Positions 13,547-21,635 of a stretch of 53,402 nt of DNA are shown piece after piece. This stretch comes from Paracoccaceae bacterium. Its GTDB lineage: Bacteria > Pseudomonadota > Alphaproteobacteria > Rhodobacterales > Rhodobacteraceae. The notes below the pieces were generated by a model. The model was not told the origin of the DNA, made no database searches, and saw only the letters and a list, made by a program, of their open reading frames with translations. The DNA lies in assembly GCA_024742575.1 (NCBI GenBank), contig JANSYF010000017.1, forward strand, positions 1 through 53,402, in the 5' to 3' direction. Made by a program: the position numbers and the translations under genes. Position 1 is the first letter of the stretch; the number at the start of each line of letters is the position of its first letter.

Positions 13547-15811
13547 TTACTGCTCGGTCAGCTTAAGCTCGATCCGACGGTTCTGCGCCCGCGCCACTGA
13601 CGTGTCGTCCGAATTGATCGGTTGGTATTCCCCAAACCCGTTCGCCGACAAGCGGCGCGGCGGGATCGCAAGATCGTCAATCATGTAGCGCACTACTGAA
13701 AGTGCGCGCGCCTGCGACAGCTCCCAATTATCCGCGTACACTCCCGTTCCGGACAAGGGCACGTTGTCAGTATGACCATCGACCCGGATGATCCAGTTGA
13801 TGCCCTCGGGAATATCCTGCGCCACGTCCCGAAGAATGGCAGCAACATTGGCAATCTGCGCGCGACCCTCGGGGGACAAGCCGGCCTCGGCGGGGGGGAA
13901 CAGAACCTCGGAAGAAAACACAAAACGGTCACCTTCGATCCGAACACCTTCGCGGTTACCCAAAACCTCGCGCAGTCGACCAAAGAACTCCGAACGATAT
14001 TGTTCCAAGTCCTGATTTTCGCCCGCCAGACGCTGTTTTTCCTCTTCTAGCCGCTGCCGCTCTTCCTCAAGCCGAATGCGCTCCGCCTCTTCTAGCTGAC
14101 GCCGCCGACGCTCTTCTGCTGCCACGCGGGCAAGTGCCGTGTTCAATTCACTGCCAAGGCTTTCAAGCTGGATCTGTGCTTCGACATCTCGTGCTGTGGC
14201 CTCGTCCAAAAGTGACTGCAAAGACGATAACTGACGGCGCAATGCCCCAACCTGCTGGTTCAGCAATTCCGTCTGGCGCTGCGCTTCGGTCGCGCGCTGC
14301 GTTTCCGCGTCCAAACGATCCCGCGCCTGTTCAAGTAAAAGCTGTCGCTGCTCTGCCTCGGACAGACGATCGTCCAACGTTGTTTCTGCCGCGATCTTCG
14401 CCGCCAAAGCAGCTGCCAGTTGATTACGCGTTTCTTCCAGCGAGGCTTCGGTCGAGCTTTGCTGCGCCAAGGCGGCAGCAAGGCGTTGTTCTAATGTTTG
14501 TTCACTCTCGCTCCGTGCGGCTGCCGCCGCCTGTGCTTCGGCCAACGCCTGCCGCAACGCATCTGCTGTTGCTTGCAACTCAGTTGTGGTTTGCTCTGAT
14601 CCACTCAAATCGGCACTCAAAGCCGCATTTTCTGCGCGCAATTCCTCAAGTCGCGTTTCAAGCGCTGTCGCCTCGGACACGCGGATCAAAGCTTGGGACA
14701 GCCGTGCTTCCAACGATGACAGGGTCGTGCGCTCAACTTGCGCGTCTGCAATTTCCTGTTCCAAAGAGGCGATCCGACTTGCCTGCTCCGCCAGTTGCGC
14801 GCGCAGGGTCGCTGCCGTTTCATCGCCGTCTTCAACAGTCGCCTGTAGCTGGGCCTGAAGCGATGCCAATTTCTCTTCGCTTTCGGCCAAGACGGCGTCC
14901 AGCCTCGCCTGCAATGCATCAGCAGTTTCACGCCCTTCCAGTAAGGCCGCCGCAAGCTGCGCGTTCAGATTTTCCTCAGCCTCTCGCGCTGCCGCCAATA
15001 ACGTAAGAGTTTCTTCCGCCCGTGCGCGTTGCTCCTCAAGGGCCATCGTCATGGCCGTTAGCTCCGCATCGGCGTTTTCCAGCCGCGTCCGCAGCGCTTC
15101 TGCCGCAGCGGCTTCGGCCAGCTTGGCCGCTTCCTCATCGCTCAACGCGTTCTCTAGGTCAGAAACCTGCGCTGTCAAAGCGCCGACCTGTTCGGTGGTT
15201 TCGGCATTCTGGGCCCGCAAATCCGCTACCAACGCCTCCAGCGCCTCGCGCCGTGCTGCGGCCAGTCGTGCAGCTTCGACCTGTTCGTCGATCTCGCTTC
15301 GCGCGGTTGCCAGCGCGAGGTCAAGCGCTTCTTGTTCTGTCAGCAATTGCGCGCGCGCTTCGGTCAATTCGGCGACCTGATCGCGTGCCGTGTCCCTCTC
15401 TGAAAGCAACCCTGCCACCTGCTCTTCGAACGATGCGATCCGCGCGTCAGCAGCCTCGAGCGCCGCCGCCTGCCGATCGCGCGTGGCAGCCAAGGATGCG
15501 ATAATCGCTTCTTGTTCAGTGATGCGTGCCTGAGTGTCATCCAGCGTGGCATTCAATGCACCCAGCTGATTGGTAAGCGAAGTCGTCCGCTGCTGTTCGA
15601 CGCCCAGCGCGCGTGCAAGCTCGGCAATTTCGGAGGATAGGGAATTTAGCTCGTTCTCTTGTCCGGTTATCGTGTCTCGCAGCACGGCTTGCACAACCAT
15701 GAAAATGGTCAATACAAACATCAACACCAGCAAAAGCCCGGTCATCGCATCCACGAAGCCGGGCCAGATCGAGGCCTGGAACCGGGCTCCGGTGCGCCGT
15801 GACAGGGCCAT
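13547..15811 (-). CDS. MotB/OmpA-like peptidoglycan-binding protein with giant coiled coil
   Basis: This 754-residue protein has three parts. A short N-terminus and one transmembrane helix (about 19-43) carry a MotB/ExbD-style membrane aspartate (D21 in WPGFVDAMTGLLLVL). A strongly predicted coiled coil rich in Ala, Glu, Gln and Arg runs from about 46 to 615. The C-terminal OmpA/MotB domain (about 625-754) has the motif GHTDNVP and NWELSQARALSVV, which binds peptidoglycan. The layout says inner membrane, periplasm, cell wall. MotB, TolR or ZorB have only short linkers, so about 570 coiled-coil residues in the periplasm is unusual. It lies 3 bases after its channel-type partner and surely forms an operon with it. 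The function is unknown. Confidence 0.82.
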   Translation of the reverse strand: MALSRRTGARFQASIWPGFVDAMTGLLLVLMFVLTIFMVVQAVLRDTITGQENELNSLSSEIAELARALGVEQQRTTSLTNQLGALNATLDDTQARITEQEAIIASLAATRDRQAAALEAADARIASFEEQVAGLLSERDTARDQVAELTEARAQLLTEQEALDLALATARSEIDEQVEAARLAAARREALEALVADLRAQNAETTEQVGALTAQVSDLENALSDEEAAKLAEAAAAEALRTRLENADAELTAMTMALEEQRARAEETLTLLAAAREAEENLNAQLAAALLEGRETADALQARLDAVLAESEEKLASLQAQLQATVEDGDETAATLRAQLAEQASRIASLEQEIADAQVERTTLSSLEARLSQALIRVSEATALETRLEELRAENAALSADLSGSEQTTTELQATADALRQALAEAQAAAAARSESEQTLEQRLAAALAQQSSTEASLEETRNQLAAALAAKIAAETTLDDRLSEAEQRQLLLEQARDRLDAETQRATEAQRQTELLNQQVGALRRQLSSLQSLLDEATARDVEAQIQLESLGSELNTALARVAAEERRRRQLEEAERIRLEEERQRLEEEKQRLAGENQDLEQYRSEFFGRLREVLGNREGVRIEGDRFVFSSEVLFPPAEAGLSPEGRAQIANVAAILRDVAQDIPEGINWIIRVDGHTDNVPLSGTGVYADNWELSQARALSVVRYMIDDLAIPPRRLSANGFGEYQPINSDDTSVARAQNRRIELKLTEQ

Positions 15812-15814
15812 GAC

Positions 15815-17005
15815 TTATCCCTCGCCCTTGTCGGTCTTGCGCCCCGTGTTACGCGCCATACGATCCAAAGCACGGCCGATAGCGTTCAGATCGGTGCGCA
15901 GTTCTGCCATGGTTTCCTGACGCCCGGCGGCCACCTCTTCGAGGATACGCAGCATCTGCACATCGATGGACCGCAGACGCATCCGGCTTTCGGCATCTAG
16001 TCCTTCGTTTTCTGACTTGTGTGTCAGAACATCAATCAGGCGATCCTGACTGTCCGCAATCCTTGCAAAGGCCGTCGCACTGGGTGCAGTGGCCTCCATG
16101 CGTTCAGTCATACGCTCGAGCGTGTCGCTCAATTGTCCAAGACGGTATTCAATTTCGGCGCGGCCTTCTTCGGATTTGGCGAACAGCAACTGTAGTCCGT
16201 CCATCTGCTCGACCATTTGGTCAATGACAGCACCAACAACGCCGATGTCGCCGTGCCCCTCTCCCTCACCGCTAGAAAAGCCAAGCTTGGTGATGGAACT
16301 CAACCATTCTTCCAATTCCCTGTAAAATCGGTTCTGTCCATGCCCGGCGAACAGTTCCAACAATCCAACCACCAGCGATCCCGCAAGCCCAAGCAACGAG
16401 GACGCAAAGGCAACGCCCATACCCGAAAGCTGGCTGTCCAGCCCGGTCATCAGCCGGGCAAATACGTCGACGCCAGTTTCGCCATCTTCGGGTGCCAAGC
16501 CCCGGATCGTATCGACAAGCGCCGGGACTGTGGTCGCCAAACCGTAAAACGTGCCAAGCAGCCCGAGAAAGATCAGTAGATTAACGATATAACGCGTGAT
16601 CTCGCGTGCCTCGTCGATACGTGTCGCCACAGAATCAAGAATTGACCGTGTGGATGTAGTGTTGATCTGCATCCTTTTGTTTCGCGACCGCAGCAATGTG
16701 GCCAGCGGAGCAAGCAACAAAGGCGCTTTACTCTCGAAGCCGCGTTCTCGCTCTTGTGCGAAATGCTCGATCCACCGCACTGACTGAATCAATTGCCAGA
16801 CCTGCCAAAAACAAGCGACCACCCCGATGACGAAAACAAAGCCGATAAATCCGTTCAGGTACGGGTTGGCTTCGAACACGGGCAAAACCCGCGGCAGGGC
16901 AAGAAACCCGCCAAATCCTGTGAGCCCCAGAACAAGGAGCATCATCAGCACCTGACGAACAGGTTGGGTAAATTGTGGCTCGGCCTCAATGTCCGGCTGA
17001 TCCAT
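15815..17005 (-). CDS. MotA/TolQ/ExbB-like proton channel protein
   Basis: This 396-residue membrane protein has helices at about 18-43, 51-73, 139-160 and 192-219. The last two form the MotA/TolQ/ExbB pore module (LIFLGLLGTFYGLATTVPAL, then LSGMGVAFASSLLGLAGSLVVG). The stretch between helices 2 and 3 and a tail from 230 to 396 are cytoplasmic and helical. Such proteins form pentamers around a MotB/TolR-type dimer and convert proton flow into rotation or force on the periplasmic partner. The partner is encoded 3 bases downstream. No TolA, TonB, flagellar or Zorya effector gene is adjacent, so the driven process is unknown. Confidence 0.85.
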   Translation of the reverse strand: MDQPDIEAEPQFTQPVRQVLMMLLVLGLTGFGGFLALPRVLPVFEANPYLNGFIGFVFVIGVVACFWQVWQLIQSVRWIEHFAQERERGFESKAPLLLAPLATLLRSRNKRMQINTTSTRSILDSVATRIDEAREITRYIVNLLIFLGLLGTFYGLATTVPALVDTIRGLAPEDGETGVDVFARLMTGLDSQLSGMGVAFASSLLGLAGSLVVGLLELFAGHGQNRFYRELEEWLSSITKLGFSSGEGEGHGDIGVVGAVIDQMVEQMDGLQLLFAKSEEGRAEIEYRLGQLSDTLERMTERMEATAPSATAFARIADSQDRLIDVLTHKSENEGLDAESRMRLRSIDVQMLRILEEVAAGRQETMAELRTDLNAIGRALDRMARNTGRKTDKGEG

Positions 17006-17077
17006 TCGGACAGTTCCTGACGCGTTTCTTGTTGTTCGGTGGTAACTCTAGGCGGTTCGCTGCCAATCGCCAAGCGG

Positions 17078-17608
17078 TTAAGCGATCAACTGACGCACCC
17101 GTTCACAAAGCCAGTCCAACTCTGCGTCAGGAATGCCCAGTTCGGCCAGATGTGACGCCGTATTGAACAGGTATTCGCTGTTCGGCCCCCGCCCACCCAC
17201 CGACTGCGCGATAATCTGCGCCTGCTCTTCCAGACCAATCGACCCGCAATACTGCACGTGATCCGCGTCGATCACGTAGGTGACTGCCAACTCTTCACGT
17301 CCATCGGCGAAACGAATGGGCAAGACTCTCTCGATATAGGCAGAAGATACCAATTCCCGTTCGCGCAAATAGGCCATCGTGGCGTCATACTGGGCCTCAG
17401 GCATCTGCATGGCCAAACCATCGCATGTTCCATCGGGATGCGCATCCAGCGCAAGCACAAGACCAGGATTTTCTTCAGTTCCGCGATGATGAATCGACCG
17501 CATGCAAAAACTTCGTGCGTAGCCGTCCAGCCGCGCATGCGCCGTTTCAACGGGTGTGAACCCTGGGTTCCACAAAAGCGATCCGTATCCAAAAACCCAA
17601 AGTGTCAT
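17078..17608 (-). CDS. ChaC-like gamma-glutamylcyclotransferase
   Basis: This 176-residue enzyme begins with the ChaC signature MTLWVFGYGSLLWNPGF and contains CMRSIHHRGTEENPGLVLALD and YIERVLPIRF. ChaC proteins cleave glutathione, releasing 5-oxoproline and Cys-Gly. The ATG at 17608 starts exactly on the family N-terminus; a longer open frame reaching 17701 would overlap the divergent gene and is rejected. It is divergent from the DUF2125 gene, 67 bases away, and lies downstream of nothing obviously related. Confidence 0.9.
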   Translation of the reverse strand: MTLWVFGYGSLLWNPGFTPVETAHARLDGYARSFCMRSIHHRGTEENPGLVLALDAHPDGTCDGLAMQMPEAQYDATMAYLRERELVSSAYIERVLPIRFADGREELAVTYVIDADHVQYCGSIGLEEQAQIIAQSVGGRGPNSEYLFNTASHLAELGIPDAELDWLCERVRQLIA

Positions 17609-17675
17609 GATGCTGGTCCTGCCTTTCAGCGCGGGGTAAACACCAAAGGCGCGACAGACAAAAGGGGGTGCGCGG

Positions 17676-18653
17676 GTGAAACGTCTTCTTGTGGTGATCA
17701 TCGTGGCAACACTGGCCTATTGCGGTTGGTGGTTTTACGCCGCGCACGACATGCGCAACAGCGTGGCGGACTGGTTCACTGAACAGCTCACCGCTGGCGT
17801 TCAGGCCGACTATACCGACTTGACCGTTCGCGGGTTTCCCAATCGCACAGATTTAACGATCACTGACCCTGTCTTACTTGCAGCCGATGGCAGTTTGGGG
17901 TGGCGAGCACCGTTTCTTCAGGTGCTTGGGCTGACTTACAAGCAAGGACATGTGATTGTCGCATGGCCAGACACGCAAACGCTGACCACACCGAATGGCG
18001 ACATCGCGGTTGCCTCTGATGGACTTCGGGCCAGCGTGATCCATGATAACGGCACAATTGTGCGCAGCAACCTCGAAGCGCTGGTCCTGAACCTGAATGG
18101 TCCGGAAGTGTCAGTGGCACTGGCGGACGTCAATCTGGCGCTGCAGAACATCGACGTTACGCCTTCATCCTACCGGGTGGCCCTGTCCATCGGCAGCATT
18201 GCGGCTTCCTCGCCCGAAGGCGTACCGGAAATCGGTCCGGACTCGCTCGCGTCTTTGAGGGCCGAATTCGAACTAAGCTTGGACCAACCGCTTACGTTTG
18301 ACGCATTAGCCGGGGCAGCGGTGCAGGTCACGGACATCGCGCTCACCCGGTCTGAAATCTCCTATGGCGCGGTCACGTTCAAAGTCACGGGCAATGCGAC
18401 TCTGGACAATGCGGGCCTTGCCACGGGACAAGTGACTCTGACCGCAGAGAACTGGCGCGATGCCATTGCCGCGGCGCGCAACGCGGGAGACCTGCCTCCG
18501 GCGCTGAGCGAAGGCCTGATCGAACTGCTGACCATGTTGTCCACCTTTGGCGGAAACCGTGACGCGCTTGACGTGACCCTTGGGCTCAATCGCGGCACCG
18601 TTTTGATCGGACCGATCCCGGTCGGACAATTACCACCACTCCGCTGGCGCTGA
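17676..18653 (+). CDS. DUF2125 domain protein, membrane-anchored
   Basis: This 325-residue protein has an N-terminal signal or anchor (RLLVVIIVATLAYCGWWFY) and a beta-rich body of the DUF2125 family, a set of uncharacterised alphaproteobacterial envelope proteins. Family-like pieces are YTDLTVRGFPNRTDLTITDP near the start and VLIGPIPVGQLPPLRWR at the end. The repeated short beta strands suggest a periplasmic or lipid-facing fold, but I cannot assign a function. The start is GTG 17676 with AAGGGGG upstream. It is monocistronic or leads into the M20 gene, 54 bases downstream. Confidence 0.75.
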   Translation: MKRLLVVIIVATLAYCGWWFYAAHDMRNSVADWFTEQLTAGVQADYTDLTVRGFPNRTDLTITDPVLLAADGSLGWRAPFLQVLGLTYKQGHVIVAWPDTQTLTTPNGDIAVASDGLRASVIHDNGTIVRSNLEALVLNLNGPEVSVALADVNLALQNIDVTPSSYRVALSIGSIAASSPEGVPEIGPDSLASLRAEFELSLDQPLTFDALAGAAVQVTDIALTRSEISYGAVTFKVTGNATLDNAGLATGQVTLTAENWRDAIAAARNAGDLPPALSEGLIELLTMLSTFGGNRDALDVTLGLNRGTVLIGPIPVGQLPPLRWR

Positions 18654-18707
18654 ACCTTGCCAATTCCACCAACCCCCGCGACACTTACCGCAAGAGCGAG
18701 GTGACAG

Positions 18708-19991
18708 ATGGTCGACAGGCTTTTTCAACGGATCGATGACAGACGCGAGGACCTGATTGCGCTGACGCAAGAGCTGATTCGCATCCCAACGCTCAATCCG
18801 CCCGGTGAAAACTATGCCGCGATTTGTGATCTGTTGGACGTTCGCCTGTCTCGCGCCGGATTCGAAACCACATGGGTTCGTGCCGAGGGTGCCCCCGGCG
18901 ACAGCGACCGCTACCCGCGCTGGAACCTGATCGCTCGCCACGAAGGGCCGCGCCCCGGTTCGTGTGTCCACTTCAATTCGCACACCGATGTGGTCGAGGT
19001 CGGCCACGGCTGGACCCGCGACCCCTTTGGCGGCGCAGTCGAAGACGACAAGATCTATGGCCGTGGTTCATGTGATATGAAGGGTGGATTGGCCGCGTCG
19101 ATCATCGCAGCAGAAGCCTTTGTCGCTGAGCACCCGGATTATGCAGGCGCCATCGAGATCAGCGGCACCGCCGATGAGGAATCCGGCGGCTATGGCGGCG
19201 TCGCATATTTGGCCGAGCAAGGCTGGTTCGACCCAAAGCGCGTGCAGCATGTCATCATCCCAGAACCCCTGCACAAGGACCGCATCTGTTTGGGCCATCG
19301 CGGCGGCTGGTGGGCCGAGATCGAAACCAAGGGCGAAATTGCCCATGGCTCCATGCCTTTTCTGGGGGATTGTGCCGTCCGACACATGGGCGCAGTGCTA
19401 AATGCGTTCGAAGAGACCCTGTTCCCAGCCATGGCCGCGCGCTGGACCGAGATGCCCGTCGTCCCCGAAGGCGCGCGGCAATCGACGATGAACATCAACT
19501 CGGTCCACGGTGGCCAGCCCGAGCAGGCCAGCGATTACACCGGTCTGCCCGCCCATTGCGTGCCGGACAGCTGCCGCATCGTGATCGACCGCCGTTTTCT
19601 GATGGAGGAACCGATTGAGGAGGTTCGCCAAGAGGTCATCGACCTGCTCGAAGACCTAAAGTCACGCCGCGAGAATTTCGATTACGAGATTCGCGAGATC
19701 AATCGTGTGATCCCGTCGATGACGGACAAGACAGCCCCCATCGTGACCACTGTGCATGACGCAATCCGCGACGTGCTAGGGCAAAACCCGACTTATGTGG
19801 CCTCGCCCGGCAGCTATGACCAAAAACACATCGACCGGATCGGCAAGTTGCAAAACTGCATCGCGTATGGACCCGGCGTGCTAGAACTGGCGCACAAACC
19901 GGATGAATGGGTAGGCATCACCGATATGCTCGACAGTGCCAAGGTCATGGGCCGCGCGCTTGAAACCCTTTTGGTGCCGTCAGGACAGTGA
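18708..19991 (+). CDS. M20 family deacylase (ArgE/DapE type)
   Basis: This 427-residue zinc amidohydrolase of the M20 family has ligands H92 and D94 (FNSHTDVVEVG), bridging D123 (GRGSCDMKGG), and the catalytic/metal pair E157-E158 (GTADEESGG). It belongs to the broad acetylornithine deacetylase/succinyl-diaminopimelate desuccinylase group, which removes acyl or amino-acid groups from N-acylated substrates. The sequence does not decide the substrate, and no arginine or lysine biosynthesis gene is adjacent, so a biosynthetic name would be unsafe. It lies 63 bases before a peptide-type solute-binding protein gene, which suggests a joint catabolic role. Confidence 0.88.
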   Translation: MVDRLFQRIDDRREDLIALTQELIRIPTLNPPGENYAAICDLLDVRLSRAGFETTWVRAEGAPGDSDRYPRWNLIARHEGPRPGSCVHFNSHTDVVEVGHGWTRDPFGGAVEDDKIYGRGSCDMKGGLAASIIAAEAFVAEHPDYAGAIEISGTADEESGGYGGVAYLAEQGWFDPKRVQHVIIPEPLHKDRICLGHRGGWWAEIETKGEIAHGSMPFLGDCAVRHMGAVLNAFEETLFPAMAARWTEMPVVPEGARQSTMNINSVHGGQPEQASDYTGLPAHCVPDSCRIVIDRRFLMEEPIEEVRQEVIDLLEDLKSRRENFDYEIREINRVIPSMTDKTAPIVTTVHDAIRDVLGQNPTYVASPGSYDQKHIDRIGKLQNCIAYGPGVLELAHKPDEWVGITDMLDSAKVMGRALETLLVPSGQ

Positions 19992-20054
19992 AAGCAGAGA
20001 CTTGATTGCTGCGTGATTTGACGTGACACTCGCCCCAACAACAGGAGGGACACA

Positions 20055-21530
20055 ATGACCACTCATTTCCTGCGCGGGGCCGCCTTGGCCGCGCTGCTGA
20101 CAACACCTGCGCTGGCACAGCAGACCGATCTGACCATCGCTTTGCAGCTTGAACCACCGCACCTTGACCCGACAAGCGCCGCAGCGGGCGCCATCGACTC
20201 GGTTCTGTATTCTAACGTGTTCGAAGGACTGACGCGTTTCATGTCGGACGGGTCAGTTGTTGCGGGCCTTGCCGAAAGCTGGGAGATCAGCGAGGACGGC
20301 ACGACCTATACGTTCAAACTGCGCGACGGTGTGACCTTTCATGATGGCACCACGATGGACGCAGAAGACGTGAAGTTCACGCTCGATCGCGCCCGGGCCG
20401 AAGACAGCGCAAACGCACAAAAGGCGCTTTTTGCCGGGATATCCGAAGTCGGCGTCATTGACCCTATGACGGTCGAGGTGAAACTCTCGGCACCTGACGG
20501 CAATTTCCTCTTCAACATGGCGTGGGGTGATGCCGTCATCGTTGCCCCAGAAAGCATCGAAAACATCAAACAGACACCCATCGGCACAGGCCCGTTCAAG
20601 TTCGACGAATGGGTGCAAGGTGACCGGATCGAGATCAGCCGCAACGCGGACTACTGGGGTGAGGCCCCCGCGCTGGAAGCGGCGACTTTTAAGTTCATCT
20701 CTGACCCGACCGCAGCCTTTGCTGCGATGATGGCGCAGGACGTAGACGCCTTTGCAGGCTTCCCCGCCCCAGAGAACCTGCCCCAGTTTGAAGCCGATCC
20801 ACGCTTTCAGGTTCTCGTCGGATCGACCGAAGGCGAAACGATCCTCTCGACCAACAACAAGATGCCGCCATTGGACGACGTTCGGGTTCGGCAAGCCATC
20901 GCACATGCGATTGATCGTCAAGCGATCATCGATGGCGCGATGTTTGGTTTGGGTACCCCCATCGGAACACATTTCGCACCGCACAATCCCGACTATGTCG
21001 ATCTGACGGCACAATCCGCCTACGACCCTGAGAAAGCAAAAGCGCTTTTGGCCGAGGCCGGGCTGGCAGATGGCTTCACCACCACGCTGAAACTTCCACC
21101 ACCGTCCTATGCCCGGCGCGGTGGCGAGATCATAGCCTCCCAGCTCCGCGCGGTGGGGATTGAGACCGAAATCACCAATCTCGAATGGGCGCAATGGCTG
21201 GAAGAGGTGTTCCGCGGCAAGGATTTCGGTCTGACCATCGTCAGCCATACCGAACCTTTCGACATCGGCATCTATGCGCGTCCGGATTACTATTTCCAGT
21301 ATGACAACGCCGCGTTTCAGGAGTTGATGACCACGCTTGGTGCAACCAGCGATCCCGCCGCACGAACCGAGCTGTTGGCGCAGGCACAAACCATGATCGC
21401 AGATGATTATGTGAACGGGTACCTGTTCCAGCTGGCTTTCCCGACCGTAGCGGATGCCCGCATCAATGGGCTTTGGCAGAACGCCCCAACACAAGCGACC
21501 GATCTGACCGGGGTCAGCTGGTCGGAATAA
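20055..21530 (+). CDS. ABC transporter solute-binding protein, family 5 (peptide/nickel type)
   Basis: This 491-residue periplasmic protein has a signal peptide ending at ALAQQ (about 1-22) and the family-5 pattern: LEPPHLDPTSA, SNVFEGLTRF, LAESWEISEDGTTYTFKLRDGVTFHDG, then GTGPFKFDEWVQGDRIEISRN. Relatives bind di- and oligopeptides, glutathione, nickel chelates or sugars. It has a good ribosome-binding site (AGGAGGGAC before the ATG). No permease or ATPase gene follows; the next gene is a regulator. It is therefore an orphan binding protein that must use a transporter encoded elsewhere or act as a sensor or chaperone. The substrate is unknown. Confidence 0.92.
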   Translation: MTTHFLRGAALAALLTTPALAQQTDLTIALQLEPPHLDPTSAAAGAIDSVLYSNVFEGLTRFMSDGSVVAGLAESWEISEDGTTYTFKLRDGVTFHDGTTMDAEDVKFTLDRARAEDSANAQKALFAGISEVGVIDPMTVEVKLSAPDGNFLFNMAWGDAVIVAPESIENIKQTPIGTGPFKFDEWVQGDRIEISRNADYWGEAPALEAATFKFISDPTAAFAAMMAQDVDAFAGFPAPENLPQFEADPRFQVLVGSTEGETILSTNNKMPPLDDVRVRQAIAHAIDRQAIIDGAMFGLGTPIGTHFAPHNPDYVDLTAQSAYDPEKAKALLAEAGLADGFTTTLKLPPPSYARRGGEIIASQLRAVGIETEITNLEWAQWLEEVFRGKDFGLTIVSHTEPFDIGIYARPDYYFQYDNAAFQELMTTLGATSDPAARTELLAQAQTMIADDYVNGYLFQLAFPTVADARINGLWQNAPTQATDLTGVSWSE

Positions 21531-21545
21531 AGCAAAGCGTCCAAA

Positions 21546-21584
21546 TGCGACACGGATCAGGATCATGACCTCGTCCGTGTCGCA
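21546..21584. repeat. Inverted repeat between solute-binding gene and MocR gene
   Basis: Perfect 11-bp arms (TGCGACACGGA / TCCGTGTCGCA) flank a 17-base centre that can itself pair for 3 bp. No T-run follows, so it is either a factor-dependent terminator or RNA-stability hairpin for the binding-protein gene, or an operator for the MocR gene that starts 52 bases downstream. Confidence 0.5.
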
Positions 21585-21635
21585 CAAACGTAAGACCAGA
21601 TTGCCAACAGCATAAGTCCAACCTAGGCTGATGGC

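Noticed and set aside
14134..15006. Plus-strand open frame of 290 codons inside the coiled-coil gene
   Set aside because: It is proline- and arginine-rich because it is the antisense of an Ala/Glu/Gln-rich coiled coil. No ribosome-binding site and no family.
13547..17005. Complete Zorya defence system
   Set aside because: Only ZorA/ZorB-like architecture is shared. No ZorC, ZorD or ZorE-like gene is adjacent, and the coiled coil sits in the other protein, so defence is not supported.
18708..19991. Naming the M20 enzyme argE or dapE
   Set aside because: The family motifs are shared by many deacylases and dipeptidases; there is no adjacent arginine or lysine pathway gene to decide.
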